Positions 42,110 to 53,229 are shown, numbered from the stretch's first letter. The stretch: 64,000 nucleotides of DNA from Sipunculus nudus (GCA_026874595.1 CM049318.1:40776456-40840455), one strand, 5' to 3'. Notes: generated by a model from the letters alone, not told the origin. Numbers and translations: made by a program.

Positions 42110-44535
42110 AGTCGATAGCTATGGGGCTCCGAAGTACCCCCCCAGAAAAAAAAAATTAAATACAAAAGCTCATGTATCTGAAGAACTAATGCATTGATCA
42201 CCATGATTTTTTGCATGGATATTGAACATAGAGTTTTTTATCAGTTCCTGTAGACTGGTGGCGCCACCTGTTTTTTTTTTTATTTTTTACGATTTTTTTT
42301 CTCTATTTTTGAAACTTTAAAAGATGCAGTCATCTGTTATCAAGGCACAAATCATAAAGACTGGACCTAGAATCTTCTTCCTGATATGCAGGGAGGCCCA
42401 TGAAAAGTCTCCTTCAAAACCTGGAATTTTTTATACAAAAGCTCATTTATCTGAACAACTAATTAATGCATTGATCACCATGATTCTTTGTATGGTTTTG
42501 GATCATGGAATGTTTCATCAGTTTCTGCAGTCTGGTGGCGCCACCTGTATTTTTTTTTATTTTTTACGATTTTTTTTCTCCATTTTTTGAGACTTCTTAA
42601 GATGCGGTCAACTGTTAACAGGGCACAAATTGTAACAACTGGACCTAAGATCTTCTCTCTTGACATGCAGGGAGGCCAATGAAAAGTCTCTTTGGAAACC
42701 TGAAATTAGGTCTCTGTTACCCATAACCTTTGAGCTATGGGGCTCCAAAGTACCCCCAGAATAATCGAAAATTTGATACAAAAGCTCGGATAACTAAATA
42801 ACTATTTTGTTGATCACCATGATTTTCTGCAGTCTGGTGGCGCCACCTGTATGTTCCGATTTTTACCAATTTTTATCCATTTTTTAGACTTCTTAAGATG
42901 CGGTCAGCTGTTGACAGGGCACAAATTGTAACAACTGGACCTAAGATCTTCTCCCTTGAAAAGTCTCTTTGGAAACCTGAAATTAGGTCTCTGTTACCAA
43001 TATTCTTCGAGCTATGGGGCTTTGAAGTTCCCCCCAGAATAATGGAAAATTTGATACAAAAGCTCAAGTATCTGAACAATTAATCCATTGATCACCATGC
43101 TTTTGTGCATGGATATTGATCATGGACTGGTTCTTCAGTTCATGCAAACTGGTGGTGCTACCTGTATTTTTCCATTTTTAACGCTTTTTTATCTGTATTT
43201 TTGAGACCTTAAAGGTGCGGTCATCTGTTAACAAGACACAAATTATAACAACTGGACCTAGGATCTTCTCCCTTGACATACAGGGAGGCCCATAATAAGT
43301 CTCTTTAGAAACCTGAAATTAGATCTCTGTTACCCATAACCTCTGAGCTATTGGGCCCCGAAGTACCCCCAGAATAATGGAAAATTTGATACAAAAGCTC
43401 AAGTATCTGAACAACTAATGCATTGATCACCATGATTTTTGCATGGATATTGATCATGGAGAGTTTCATCAGTTTATGCAGACTGGTGGTGCCACCTGTA
43501 TTTTTCGAATTTTTTTTACGATTTTTTTCTCTATCTTTGATACCTTTAAAGATGCTGTCATCTGTTAACAGGGCACAAATCGTAACGACTGGACCTAGAA
43601 TCTTCTATCTTGACATGCAGGAAGGCCCATGAAATGTCTCTGAGGAAAAGTGAAATTCGGTCTCCGTTACCCGTATCCTACAAGTTACGGGGCTCGGAAC
43701 TATCCCTCAGAATAATTAAAATTTAAAAGCTCCAGTATCTGAATAACTAATGCATTGGTCACCATGATTCTTTGCATGCATACTGATCATGGACCGGTTC
43801 TTCACTTCCTGCAAACTGATGGTGCTACCTGTATTTTTTCCCCAATTTTTACTGTAGCATTGATTGTCATGATTTTTTGCATGCATATTGATCTTGGGGA
43901 ATTTTTACGCATTTTTCTCTCTTTTTCTGAGACATTCAAATGAAGCCTCATCTGTTTACAGGGCACAAATCATCATTGTTTGACCTAGAATCTACTAAAT
44001 TATTATCTAAAGAGGTCCATGAAGTTTTCATGGAAACGTGAAATTAGGTTTCTGTTAGTCATATCCTCTGAGCTATGGGGCTTTGTAGTACCCGCAAGAA
44101 TAATTAAAAAATTGATAAACAAATTCCACTATCTGAATAACTAATGCACTGATGGCCAGAATTTTTTGCGTGTATATTGATCATGGAGTGTTTCATCAGT
44201 TCCTGTATACTGGTGGCGACACCTGTATTTCTTCGAGTTTTTATGTATTTTTTTTTCTCTGTTTGAGACCTTCGGAAGGAAATGGACTTCCAGTCAACAA
44301 GGCACAAATTGTAACCATTGCACCCAGAATTTTCTTACGTCAAATCCTGGGAGGTCAATGAAAAGTCTCCTTTATAAACATGAAATTCTCTGTTACCCAT
44401 ATTCTCCAAGCTTTGGGGCTTGTACCCCCCAGATTAATGAAAAGTTTGACACTAAAGCTTCAGTATATGAATAACTAATGCATTGATTGCCATGATTCTT
44501 TGCCTAATTGAGGTTTCATTAGTTCCTGCAAACTG
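42110..44535. repeat. Satellite of about 330-bp units, roughly 7-8 diverged copies
   Basis: Repeated landmarks per unit are GCATTGATCACCATGATT, CTGGTGGCGCCACCTGTATTT, a T-rich stretch, GGGCACAAATTGTAAC(A/G)ACT, GACCTAGAATCTTCT, CATGCAGGGAGGCCCATGAA and GAGCTATGGGGCTCCGAAG. The ATTGATCACCATG-type word recurs near 42190, 42470, 42810, 43085, 43420, 43750, 43860, 44150 and 44480, so some units carry internal deletions. Short frames inside differ between units and are not genes. Confidence 0.88.
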
Positions 44536-44930
44536 GTGATGCCACCTGTATTTTATGCCCCCCCCCCTCCTTACAGGGGAGGCATATTGTTTTCAGTCCC
44601 ATTGTCTGTCAATGTCGTCCTCATCTGTAGGATATCTTGTGAACATGATAACTTTTTGAGGCTGCATATTTTCCGCCAAAATTTGAAACACTTATTTGTT
44701 CATATAAAAAAAAATCTTGGAAGAGTTAAAAAAAAAAAAACTTGTGACCTTGGCGTTCATCTTCAAGGTCAAATTTGGTGGAATTTTTGTTAACCCAATA
44801 ACTTTTGAAGTATTTCATATTTTGTACTCAAATTTGGTACACCTATTGTTCCTTCCAATCAATGGTATTTTCGCACAATCCAAAGATGTCTTACTATCCC
44901 GGGGAAAAATATACTAATTATGTCAGATAT
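44536..44930 (+). mobile_element. Head of a second hairpin-headed repeat family
   Basis: ATGCCCCCCCCCCTCCTTAC followed by AGGGGAGGCATATTG forms a short stem, then come TGTCTGTC and a body with CTTGTGAACATGATAACTTTTTGAGGC and CTTGTGACCTTGGCGTTCATC. It resembles bivalve repeats with TATGCCCCC...GGGGGCATA heads followed by (GTCC)n. The end point is not defined. Confidence 0.4.
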
Positions 44931-45274
44931 ATAAGAAAGACGGAGAGCTAAACAGCGAACAAGTTTATTCTTGTACAACGAATACGTGTTAACAACCGGT
45001 TATGACCTTGCCTTGATGTACACGTTATATTGAATTTACTCTGTCTATATTTTAGATATTATTCTATACAGCAGATTTCACTGTAATATAGATGGTACAT
45101 AAAATAATCGATTTAAATCGTTCATCGTTCTTATTTTTTATCTTTCAATCTTCGAATATAATTTTACAACCGATTCCTACCAGTAATTTATATTGTTACA
45201 GAACCTTATAACAACAGATCACGTAGTCGTAACGTGCATAAATTTTGTTACGGAGATAAATAAAAATCAGATTC

Positions 45275-45464
45275 TGTAACACCAGACAGCGTGAAATGTC
45301 TAGGGGAATGAATTAAGAAGTCAGTAGTTTTTTGTTAACAAATAATTATAATTTATTCTTAAAACAGCCCTAACATTACAATACACTAAATCAATACAAT
45401 TACACAGTATAACAACAGTATAACAGAAAATCAATACAATTACACAGTATAATAAATACAGTGT
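45275..45464 (-). mobile_element. Older Gypsy-type element, 3' LTR, left part
   Basis: Begins TGTAACACCAGACAGCG and is interrupted at 45464 by the inserted retrotransposon; it continues at 51973. Together the halves would make an LTR of about 770 bp that ends CCAGTAACA at 52547. The orientation follows from the RNase H fragment and polypurine tract to the right. Confidence 0.55.
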
Positions 45465-45707
45465 TGTCACAGATAAGCGACGAAGATGTTGTGATAAGAT
45501 AAGGTTTATTATACAGAGTCCACAATATGCCCTTTCCAGCCACCTACAATCTGTCTCCTCCTCTCTCTCTTGTGCTATCTGCCTGACCCCGCACAGTCCT
45601 GCTATATATATACCAGCCACGCCCCGGTAAATACACAGACCCCCTGGGGGACAATACACCCCAGCAGTATACATTTCTACATATCCCAGCCTAGGCTTGG
45701 TGTGACA
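45465..45707 (-). repeat. 3' LTR of the Gmr1-like element (243 bp)
   Basis: Starts TGTCACA and ends TGTGACA, perfect 7-bp terminal inverted repeats. It contains TATATATATACC and, on the minus strand, polyadenylation-type TTTATT/AATAAA words reversed. Matches the other LTR almost throughout. Confidence 0.92.
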
Positions 45708-45722
45708 TACCTCCCCCTCTTA
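45708..45722 (-). promoter_or_regulatory. Polypurine tract of the Gmr1-like element
   Basis: On the minus strand the bases just before the 3' LTR read TAAGAGGGGGAGGTA, the expected plus-strand priming site. Confidence 0.75.
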
Positions 45723-46354
45723 TAGAATGAAACACCTCTCATTTAAAAGAAGGCATAAATACATAGCATGTAAGTCCTGGCATAACAATACAAAGGTAAG
45801 GATCAGACACCTTATATGTCCTAACAACAAAACAAAATTATTATATTATATATGTTCATGCCAATACCATTGATACTTAGAGCTTATATAAGACCAAAAC
45901 AGGATCCACACGAACAATATTCCACACTAAACTGTCACTATCCAAATAAATGATATGCAATTCTCCTTTAGATAAACTCAAAATATCAATATCCAGTAGC
46001 AGATTTCTACACTTACTTAAAATATTACTAGACACAAAAAAAAAGAAAAATCTAAACTTAAGCAGAACACAACCATTAAGTTAATTGACACATCCATAAT
46101 TTGTTTTCACTTAAACTTGATTCAATTTCATGAAAAATATTTGCTATATCTACACGCCTACGAACAGCAATTCACATTGGGCTGGTAACCAGCTTTCTCA
46201 TAGGCTACTTTATGACTGGGAAAAATAAAGAAATATAATAAAAAAACTTCTGCGCTCCCAAACAAGTTACACTTTATTCAGTTTTTGCTTTTCTGCCAAA
46301 TTTTAGACTTGCTTCAAAACCTCCCAAAAGTTTACATATCATCACATCAATAAA
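45723..46354 (-). other. 3' untranslated region of the Gmr1-like element
   Basis: AT-rich sequence between the pol stop codon and the polypurine tract, with no open frame and no envelope-like gene. Confidence 0.6.
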
Positions 46355-46854
46355 CTACACGGAAAAAGCTCTGGAAAGCCCATCTGCATTCTTATTGTCA
46401 CTTCCTTTCTTGTGCGTAGAGACAAAAGATATTGCTGTAGAACCAGACTCCACCTGAGCAACCTTTAATTTGATCCCTTCACCTTATTTAACCATTGTAA
46501 CGGGCGGTGATCAGTTTGAATTTCAAATTCTACCCCAAAGAGATATGGATGCCACCGTTGTACGGCCCAAACCAATGCAAGACATTCCTTTTCCACAGTG
46601 GAATATGACCTTTCCCTTGGCAACAATTTTCTACTTAGGTACTCTACAGGATGATCCTGACCATCATGAGTTTGACTGAGTACCCCACCTATCCCAAGAT
46701 CACAGGCATCAACCTGAACCATAAATGCCTTTTCAAAGTCTGCTGTCCTAAGGACCGGTTCTGTCATAAGGGCTACTTTAAGCTTCTGGAAGTTCTCATC
46801 TCATTCTTCTGACCACATTACTTGGTTTGGTTTACCTTTCTTGGTCAGATCTGT
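46355..46854 (-). pseudogene. Gmr1-like pol: RNase H domain, broken
   Basis: Continues pol after the RT. Two in-frame stops separate it from the RT: one right after SLAAP, then one in SEE*DEN. The main open piece (46767-46465) has VQVDACDLGIGGVL, STVEKECLALVWAV and IQTDHRPLQWL, carrying the D, E and D active-site residues of RNase H. A stop after KGSN and a frameshift follow, and the last residues STHKKGSDNKNADGLSRAF end at a TAG at 46355-46357. Nothing resembling integrase follows, so RNase H is the C-terminal pol domain. Confidence 0.85.
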
Positions 46855-48749
46855 CTACGGGGCAGCTAAGGACGAAAACCTGGGCACAAACCTTCTGTAG
46901 TACCCAGCAACCCCAAGGAATGCCCTAAAATCTGTTTTTGTCTGAGGCCTAGGGAATTCCCTGATTGCTTCTACTTTATTCAACTGGGGTCTCACCTCAC
47001 CACCACCAATCACATATCCCAGGTACTCAGCCTGCCTTTGCCATATGAAGCATTTGTTAGGTTTGGCAGTCAATCCGCTCTCCTGCAACTTTTTCAAAAC
47101 ACTCTCAAGGTGTTCTAAATGCTCATTCCATGTTAAACTATGAATGGCAATGTCATCAATAAAGGATCTTGCATACCCTTCCATACCTGATAGTATTTTG
47201 TTTACCAAAAGTTGAAAAGTGGCCCCTGAGCACTTCATACCAAAAGGTGTCACTGCAAACTCAAATAACCCAAATGGAGTTGTGAAAGCTGAAAGCTTCT
47301 GGGCCTCCTTATTCAAAGGAATTTGCCAGTACCCTTTTGTGAGATCTAATGTTGTTATGACGTGTGACTTACCCACTTCATTGAGCATCTCTTCAATGCA
47401 TGACATTGGATATAGATCAAAATTTGAGACTTTGTTCAGCTGCCTATAGTCCACACAAAACCTAAGTGAACCGTCTCTTTTCTCAATTACTACAATAGGT
47501 GAAGCCCATTGACTCTTGGATGGATGTATTATTCCACTCTGTAACATGTGTTCTATCTCCTTCCTTACCTGATTTTTGCTGCTCTCTGGCAGCCTGTACG
47601 GCTTCTGTCTGATAGGCTTATTGTCAGTCAGGAACACCTCATGCTCAATCAGACTTGTCCTTCCTGGCACATCCGAGAATACTGACTCATACCTTTGTAG
47701 TATTTGACACACTTGTTTAACCTGATCTGCAGTCAGCTCTTTATCTAGATTAACATCTTGCCAAGTCTGGTTTGACTTCAAAGTAGGTGCCACTTCACTT
47801 AGCACCTCAGCCTCTTCCTGGGAGTAAACATCTGTCATTATGTGAGCCATCATGCCACGTTCATGATATGCTTTAAGCATATTGACATGATATCTCCTCA
47901 CCTTCTTACGTTTGTCACCCATCAGGACTTCGTAGTAAACTGGACTTACCTGCTTCACCACTCGGTATGGCCCCTGCCATTGAGCGGTGAGTTTACTGGA
48001 TTCTGATGGAAGCAAAACTAACACCTTGTCACCTTCCTGGAAAACTCTTTCCCTCGCATTTCTGTCATACCAGTGTTTTTGTCGCTTTTGCGCCACTGCA
48101 AGATTCCCCTGCACCAATGTTGTTAATTCCTTCATTTTATCCCTCATACTCATAACATACTCAACCGCATTTTCTGCATCACCTGTAGATCCCTCCACCC
48201 AGCTGTCTCGCAGCAGATTAAGGGGCCCACGCCTATTATGCCCATAAATTAACTCAAACGGACTGAACCCAGTTGACTCATTAGGCACTTCCCTGTATGC
48301 AAATAGCATGAAAGGCAAATGTTTGTCCCAGGTAGTTGGTACATCAGCTACAAATTTGCGAAGCATTGACTTTAGAGTGCCATAAAATTTTTCAACTAGC
48401 CCGTTGCATTTTGGGTTGAATGGTGTGGTTTTAAGCTTTCTGATTTTCAAAACATCGCAGAGGTCTTTCATGAGTTGGGACATAAAGTTTGTCCCTTGAT
48501 CGCTTAAGATTTCATCAGGCAGCCCCACCCTACTAAAGATAATGGCTATTTCATCAGCTATGACCTCAGATTCCTTTGAGGGTACAGCCACAACCTCAAG
48601 GTATCGTGTGGCATAATCCACTAGGACCAAAACATACCTGTTGCCTTTTTAGTCCTTGGGAGGGGGCCAACCATGTCAATCGCAACTTTTTTGAAAGCTT
48701 CTTCCATTACGGGGATTGGAACCAAAGGGACTTTCTCTTTTGACCTCCT
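46855..48749 (-). pseudogene. Gmr1-like pol: integrase core, GPY/F module and reverse transcriptase
   Basis: A 591-codon frame (48630-46855) holds the second and third catalytic acids of integrase, in ILSDQGTNF and NGLVEKFYGTL, with 35 residues between D44 and E80 as expected. GPYRV at residues 220-224 marks the GPY/F module. RT follows from about residue 300: SPIVVIEKRDGSLRFCVDYR, TTLDLTKGYWQ (catalytic Asp), TPFGMKCSGATFQ and FIDDIAI (YxDD box, residues 490-493). The first integrase Asp, in AIDMVGPLP, is encoded at about 48680, before a one-base shift near 48640-48650 next to a T run. This gives the order integrase then RT within one open frame, so it is not an assembly join. Confidence 0.9.
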
Positions 48750-49910
48750 TTAAGCTGACTTTTGACACTGGTGACAAGTGCGGACATAAGTCGCTACGTC
48801 ACGGAAAATTCCTGGCCAGTAAAAGTTTCTCATGATACGCGCCTTAGTCTTTTCTATACCCAGATGTCCAGCCATCGGAATATCATGAGCTACACTCATG
48901 ATATGTGCCCTATATTTGTTTGGAACGACTAACTGGTGCTGTTCATGATTTTCACCATCCTTATATGAAGACCATTTCCTGTATAACAACTCACCTTTCC
49001 TATAGAAGCAAATACGTTCTTTGCTGGCTTCCTCTTCTGACACAGCTAGCTTCCTCACATTTGCCAGTGAAGTGTCTGTAAGCTGAAGTTGTTTAAAATC
49101 ACCTTGTTTGCATTTGTCAGCCGTTACCTGCCCTAATTCATGTGCTGAGTCCACTGACTCTACCTCAAGCGGCTCCAGTGACTTGGGTTTGGCATCTGAT
49201 CTAAGCATAGCTTCCTCAGCTTTATTCTGCCTCTCCCTTTCTATCTTATGCTGATGCCTCGTCACAGCAAAAGCATCAGCACTATACTCAAAAGCCAAAT
49301 CATTACGCAGTAACACGCACTCTGGGAGATTTTCTAACACACCGACACAAAACTTACCTTTGCAGAAAGGGCTGTCGATGTGCGCCATGGCCAAAGGAAC
49401 CTCCAGAACCTGGCCATTTGCATATTTCATGGCAACATTAGTGCCCAAATATGCCTCTGGGTCCACCAGGTCTGCTCGTACCAACGTCTGCGTGCAACCT
49501 GTATCACGCAGCAAGCTAATTGGGCTTCCATTTACCGAACCCTCAAACACATATGGATTGGTCACACTTTTGATTCCCAACCCCTGGGAGAAGTAACCTT
49601 TACCGGTCCCCTTCTTCTCATCTTTCCCCTTGGACTTATCCAGAGGTTTCTCAGCTGGGCATCTCGCCGCGATGTGCCCTACCTGCCCACACCTGAAGCA
49701 CTTGGGCTTCATACTCTCACTTTTGGCCTCATGCCTTTCCTCAAGGTTACTATTACTTACCTTTTTCTCCTGAGGCTCCTTGTTTCTATGGGTCACCAGA
49801 TAACGGTCCGCCATCTCCACTAACTCACTTAGGTCCTTAGGATCCCTCTCCCTAAGCCATACCTGTAAATCGTTAGGGGAGGCACTCAGGAGTTGTTCAG
49901 TGACGCACAA
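48750..49910 (-). pseudogene. Gmr1-like gag C-terminus, protease and integrase zinc domain
   Basis: A 386-codon open frame. Residues 1-40 end the capsid region (QLLSASPNDLQVWLRERDP, SCAN-like). A CCHC knuckle CFRCGQVGHIAARC is at residues 71-84. LLRDTGCTQTLV (134-144) carries the DTG of an aspartic protease. Residues 342-382 hold the H-H-C-C zinc-binding domain of integrase (H342, H349, C379, C382), before a TAA after QKSA. So protease is followed directly by integrase. The fused gag-pol frame suggests gag and pol were translated together or by readthrough. Confidence 0.88.
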
Positions 49911-49981
49911 CTCCTTGAGCTTGCCGTAATCAAGGTCAACTTCTTTGGCCTCAACCCACCGATCAAACAGACTTGTGACCC

Positions 49982-50248
49982 TTACGGACCACTCTTGCGG
50001 TAAGTCTCTGCAGTTAACTCATACCGCTTAAGAATTGCTGCTTTGACTTTTTGATAATCTAAAGAGTCCTCTTGAGAAAGTCTCGAATACGCTTCCATGG
50101 CCTTACCAGAAATCAGGCCTGCTAATTTGGTTGCCCAAGTATCAGGCTGCCAGCCATGAACCCCAGCTAACTTCTCAAATGTTCTCAGGTAAACATCTAC
50201 ATCCTGCCCCTCAACAAATTTTGGCACCTTCGGCCCCTTATACCCCAT
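49982..50248 (-). pseudogene. Gmr1-like gag, capsid N-terminal part
   Basis: An 88-codon piece beginning MGYKGPKVPKFVEG, followed by YLRTFEKLAGVHGW and KAAILKRYELTAETYR, a capsid segment whose last block closely resembles the start of the SCAN domain. A short frame break near 49980 separates it from the downstream SCAN-like remainder (FDRWVEAKEVDLDYGKLKEL, about 49970-49905, in another frame). Gag builds the particle that packages element RNA. Confidence 0.8.
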
Positions 50249-50310
50249 AGGATATCTTGGTGCTTGTGCCTGAGCATTTTCGACCCCGACTTGTGCCTGT
50301 GTCTCTAACC

Positions 50311-50598
50311 TTACTTTCTCAACTCTGAAGCCAATTTCTGCCTTTCAATTTCTGCAATTTCCCTTGCAGCCCTGCTGTTTAATTCCAGCATTTTTAACTC
50401 ATGTTCTTGTTGTTCCCTTGCCCGTCTTGCTAATATTTCCGCCACAGTGGCATCCATATTTTGAAATGAAATCCCCCCTTGGGCTAACCCTAGCAATGTT
50501 TCAGCTGCTTTATTATCCTCCCTTGCGGAACTACTTTTAAAACTATCTCCCCCTGAAGAAAATATCCCATCATGCTCAGAGGAATCTGAATCTCCCAT
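50311..50598 (-). pseudogene. Gmr1-like gag, N-terminal segment
   Basis: The most upstream ATG-led gag frame (MGDSDSSEHDGIFSSGGD) gives an acidic/serine-rich start and a charged, probably helical stretch rich in Glu/Arg/Leu (ILARRAREQQEHELKMLEL). A frame change around 50310 links it to the capsid part. It is preceded by an untranslated leader of about 1.1 kb. Confidence 0.7.
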
Positions 50599-51716
50599 TA
50601 TTAACTTGACGTATATTTTCCTCTCTTAAATATGTGAACCCCTGACAATTCGACCAATGTTGAATAAAAACCCAGTAACCTTAAACCGATACCCAGTTAA
50701 CAAACAATACAAATGTCTATATCTATATCCATATGAATGTGAATATAAACTTACTTACCACTGGTGGCTGGAGACAAGTATGTAGAATGAACAATATCAA
50801 AAATCACAATTTCTATATAAACAGAGTCAAATTTAAAATTCCATAGACACATATGGCTACTCCATCTGTTAGAAAGTCCAGCAACAAGTCCATCCAGTTG
50901 TTAATATAAACAAACAGGAACAATGTCCCATGCACTCAAGTCGCAGTTCAGCTAGGTGACAGGACAGCTCAGCTCTCCACCCCAGCCAGGTCAGGTCAGC
51001 ATACCACTCCAGGCCAAGTCAGGTCAGCATACCACTCTAGGCCAAGTCAGGTCAGGTTGCCACTGCTAGCCCTGCACATGCCCTGTTGTCCACTTTCCCA
51101 CAGGTGTCAAATTATCTCCTCTACATACCAAGAGTCCTCAGGCACAACTGGTGAGATACAACAGCACACAGTATCTGACACCCCCTGCACTGTACTGTCC
51201 AGTACTGCTTGGCCACTAATGATTCTTGAATGGTGTAGGGTGACACATCATGGTTCACAGCATGCAATGCCCCTCAGCAAATCTCAGCCTTATCACCCGT
51301 TGGTCTCATTTTGATAGCTTGATGTGATTAATTCTTTTTTTAGGCTGTTCACTTGTAGAAAAACTAGTTCTGGTCAGTTCCTTAGATGGTATTTATCTCA
51401 GTTCAGCATTTCACAACTTATCTCAGTTCAGTGTTTCACTACTTTTCTCAGTTCAGCCTTCCTTTGGAGGAGACAGACCAGATGTTTGTTTGTGGCAATG
51501 TTCATTAATGGAGTGAGGGCACAAAATTTCTTCTAGAGATGTTCCAAGTAACATAAATATACTCACACTTGCTGTGGTTTCTTGATGTTCCTTCTTTGTT
51601 TTAGAAAGTTCTTTTCCTGTATGATGTTTATACAGTTGTAAAGTTCAGTATATTTCTTTTTCTTTTCACCAGTCTCTTCAGCAATTCAGGTGCAAATTGC
51701 TTTTAGTTTAATCCAA
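50599..51716 (-). other. 5' untranslated leader of the Gmr1-like element
   Basis: Long leader between the primer site and gag. It contains tandem copies of an approximately 31-bp unit (AGGTCAGCATACCACTC, GGCCAAGTCAGGTCAG) at 50990-51060. No gene is seen. Confidence 0.55.
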
Positions 51717-51729
51717 ACCGCTGCCACCA
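51717..51729 (-). promoter_or_regulatory. Primer binding site, tRNA-Leu
   Basis: Minus-strand TGGTGGCAGCGGT, two bases inside the 5' LTR, is complementary to the ACCGCTGCC-CCA 3' end typical of tRNA-Leu. Confidence 0.8.
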
Positions 51730-51731
51730 TA

Positions 51732-51968
51732 TGTCACAGATAAGCGACGAAGATGTTGTGATAAAATAAGGTTTATTATACAGAGTCCACAATATGCCCT
51801 TTCCAGCCACCTACAATCTGTCTCCTCCTCTCTCTCTTGTGCCTGACCCCGCACAGTCCTGCTATATATATACCAGCCACGCCCCGGTCAATACACAGAC
51901 CCCTCTATGGGACAATACACCCCAGCAGTATACATTTCTACATACCCCAGCCTAGGCTTGGCGTGACA
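51732..51968 (-). repeat. 5' LTR of the Gmr1-like element (237 bp)
   Basis: Starts TGTCACA and ends CGTGACA. It differs from the other LTR by several single-base changes, a 7-bp deletion near 51842 and a small cluster near 51905. It would carry the element's promoter. Confidence 0.92.
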
Positions 51969-51972
51969 GTGT

Positions 51973-52547
51973 ACAGAACCAGAGTGTCCGGATCCTAGGC
52001 TTTTCTGGATACCACCACTGTCACAGCTCAACAAGTCCTTTTAAAACATATATACAAGAGGAACAGTTCACGTAAATCTTCTCAGAGAATAAAAGTCCAA
52101 TTCAATCCCGAAATCAATCTGTTGTAATCTAAAAGTGAAGTTCTGGTAATAGTCCCAAAGGCAAACTGAAGACTTAATAATATCTGTTACAAAGTTCGAA
52201 GAATATCTAAAAGTGCTGCAATTATCGGAAAGGTCCACAAACTGACCAACACTCTTCCATGTCCGCTGGAATATTTCTCTCTCCTCTCCCCTCGGCTCTA
52301 AACACAGACCCTAATGTAACTTTTCACCTCAAACCCAGAACTTTTCATTACACGAATAATCCGAAGAACACAACAAGACACACGCGCTCATAGAGCGCGA
52401 ACAGCCCCGAAAATTCCAGATTAGCACGAACGCTGTGTCTTTACACGCCAGGTCAACCAGTACGGATTTCACCGAGCGCTATGTCTCTACACGCCATGGC
52501 AACGCCCAGAATGTCAACGAACAGAATGTCAACAGGCACCAGTAACA
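51973..52547 (-). mobile_element. Older Gypsy-type element, 3' LTR, right part
   Basis: Continuation of the LTR whose other end is 45275-45464, ending CCAGTAACA. Next to it, TCCCCTCCTGT on the plus strand (polypurine on the minus) marks the polypurine tract. A GCGC-bearing region at 52390-52500 contains repeated TACACGCCA(G/T)G words. Confidence 0.55.
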
Positions 52548-52670
52548 CTCCCCTCCTGTAAGAAATAAGAACGTTTTCTGAAAAAAAAAATCTTTTTTGC
52601 GATCACAATCACAAAATTTTTACAACATTTCAAAACCATATTATTTACAACATTACATAAACATCTCATT

Positions 52671-53143
52671 TCATAAACATCTCGATAAGCAATCAGCAAG
52701 TATATTGTCTTTCCCTTTAATGTGTCTGATTTCAAGATTGTAATCCTTTAAAACAAACATCACCTCAACAATCTATGATTTTTACACTTCAACTTGTTCA
52801 TGAACGTGAGGGGATTGTGATCACTGATGACAATGATAGGTTTGACTGATGAAGTAACATAAACTTCAAAATGTTGCAATGCCAAAATCAAAGCCAAACA
52901 TTTTTTTTCAAAAGTAGAGTAGTTTTTCTGGTTTGCATTAAACTTTCTTGAAAAATAACAGATTGGATGATCTATGCCACCACTGCCTTCTTGTAACAAC
53001 GCAGCACCAGCAGCAGTATCACCAGCATTTACAGCTAAATTAAAAGGTACAGAAAAGTCTTGAGCTGCTAAAACTGGTGAACTTTGCAGAATTGCTTTCA
53101 ATTTCTGAAATGCATTTTCACACTGAACATACCATACAAACAC
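52671..53143 (-). pseudogene. Older Gypsy-type element: RNase H, last part of pol
   Basis: The minus-strand frame 53143-52760 gives an RT-RNase H connection and an RNase H: FNLAVNAGDTAAGAALL (first catalytic Asp site is Asn), STFEKKCLALILAL, VISDHNPLTFM. A stop and frame change follow, then RHIKGKDNILADCLSR and a stop at 52671-52673. Only about 120 bp separate this from the polypurine tract and LTR, so pol ended with RNase H here too. The 5' side is cut off at about 53143. Confidence 0.75.
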
Positions 53144-53229
53144 GAATCAGAATGTCAACAGACACCTGTAAAAATATACACCCAATTGTTGGAGGTAACC
53201 GCCCCCGTTTTTTAATGCTAACTTAACTA

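Larger units (their letters stand above)
45461..51972 (-). mobile_element. Gmr1-like Ty3/Gypsy LTR retrotransposon, nearly complete
   Basis: Two closely similar LTRs (45465-45707 and 51732-51968) bound gag and pol on the minus strand. The 4-bp target duplication GTGT is at 45461-45464 and 51969-51972. The primer site next to the 5' LTR, ACCGCTGCCACCA on the plus strand, matches the 3' end of tRNA-Leu plus CCA; the polypurine tract adjoins the 3' LTR. Integrase lies between protease and reverse transcriptase, unlike ordinary Gypsy elements and as in the Gmr1 group. Coding regions are interrupted by only a few stops and frameshifts, and the LTRs differ by about half a dozen substitutions plus one 7-bp indel by eye, so insertion was relatively recent. 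Confidence 0.9.

Noticed and set aside
46470-49823. Plus-strand frames at 46470, 47219, 47987, 49360 and 49380
   Set aside because: Shadows of the minus-strand gag-pol of the retrotransposon.
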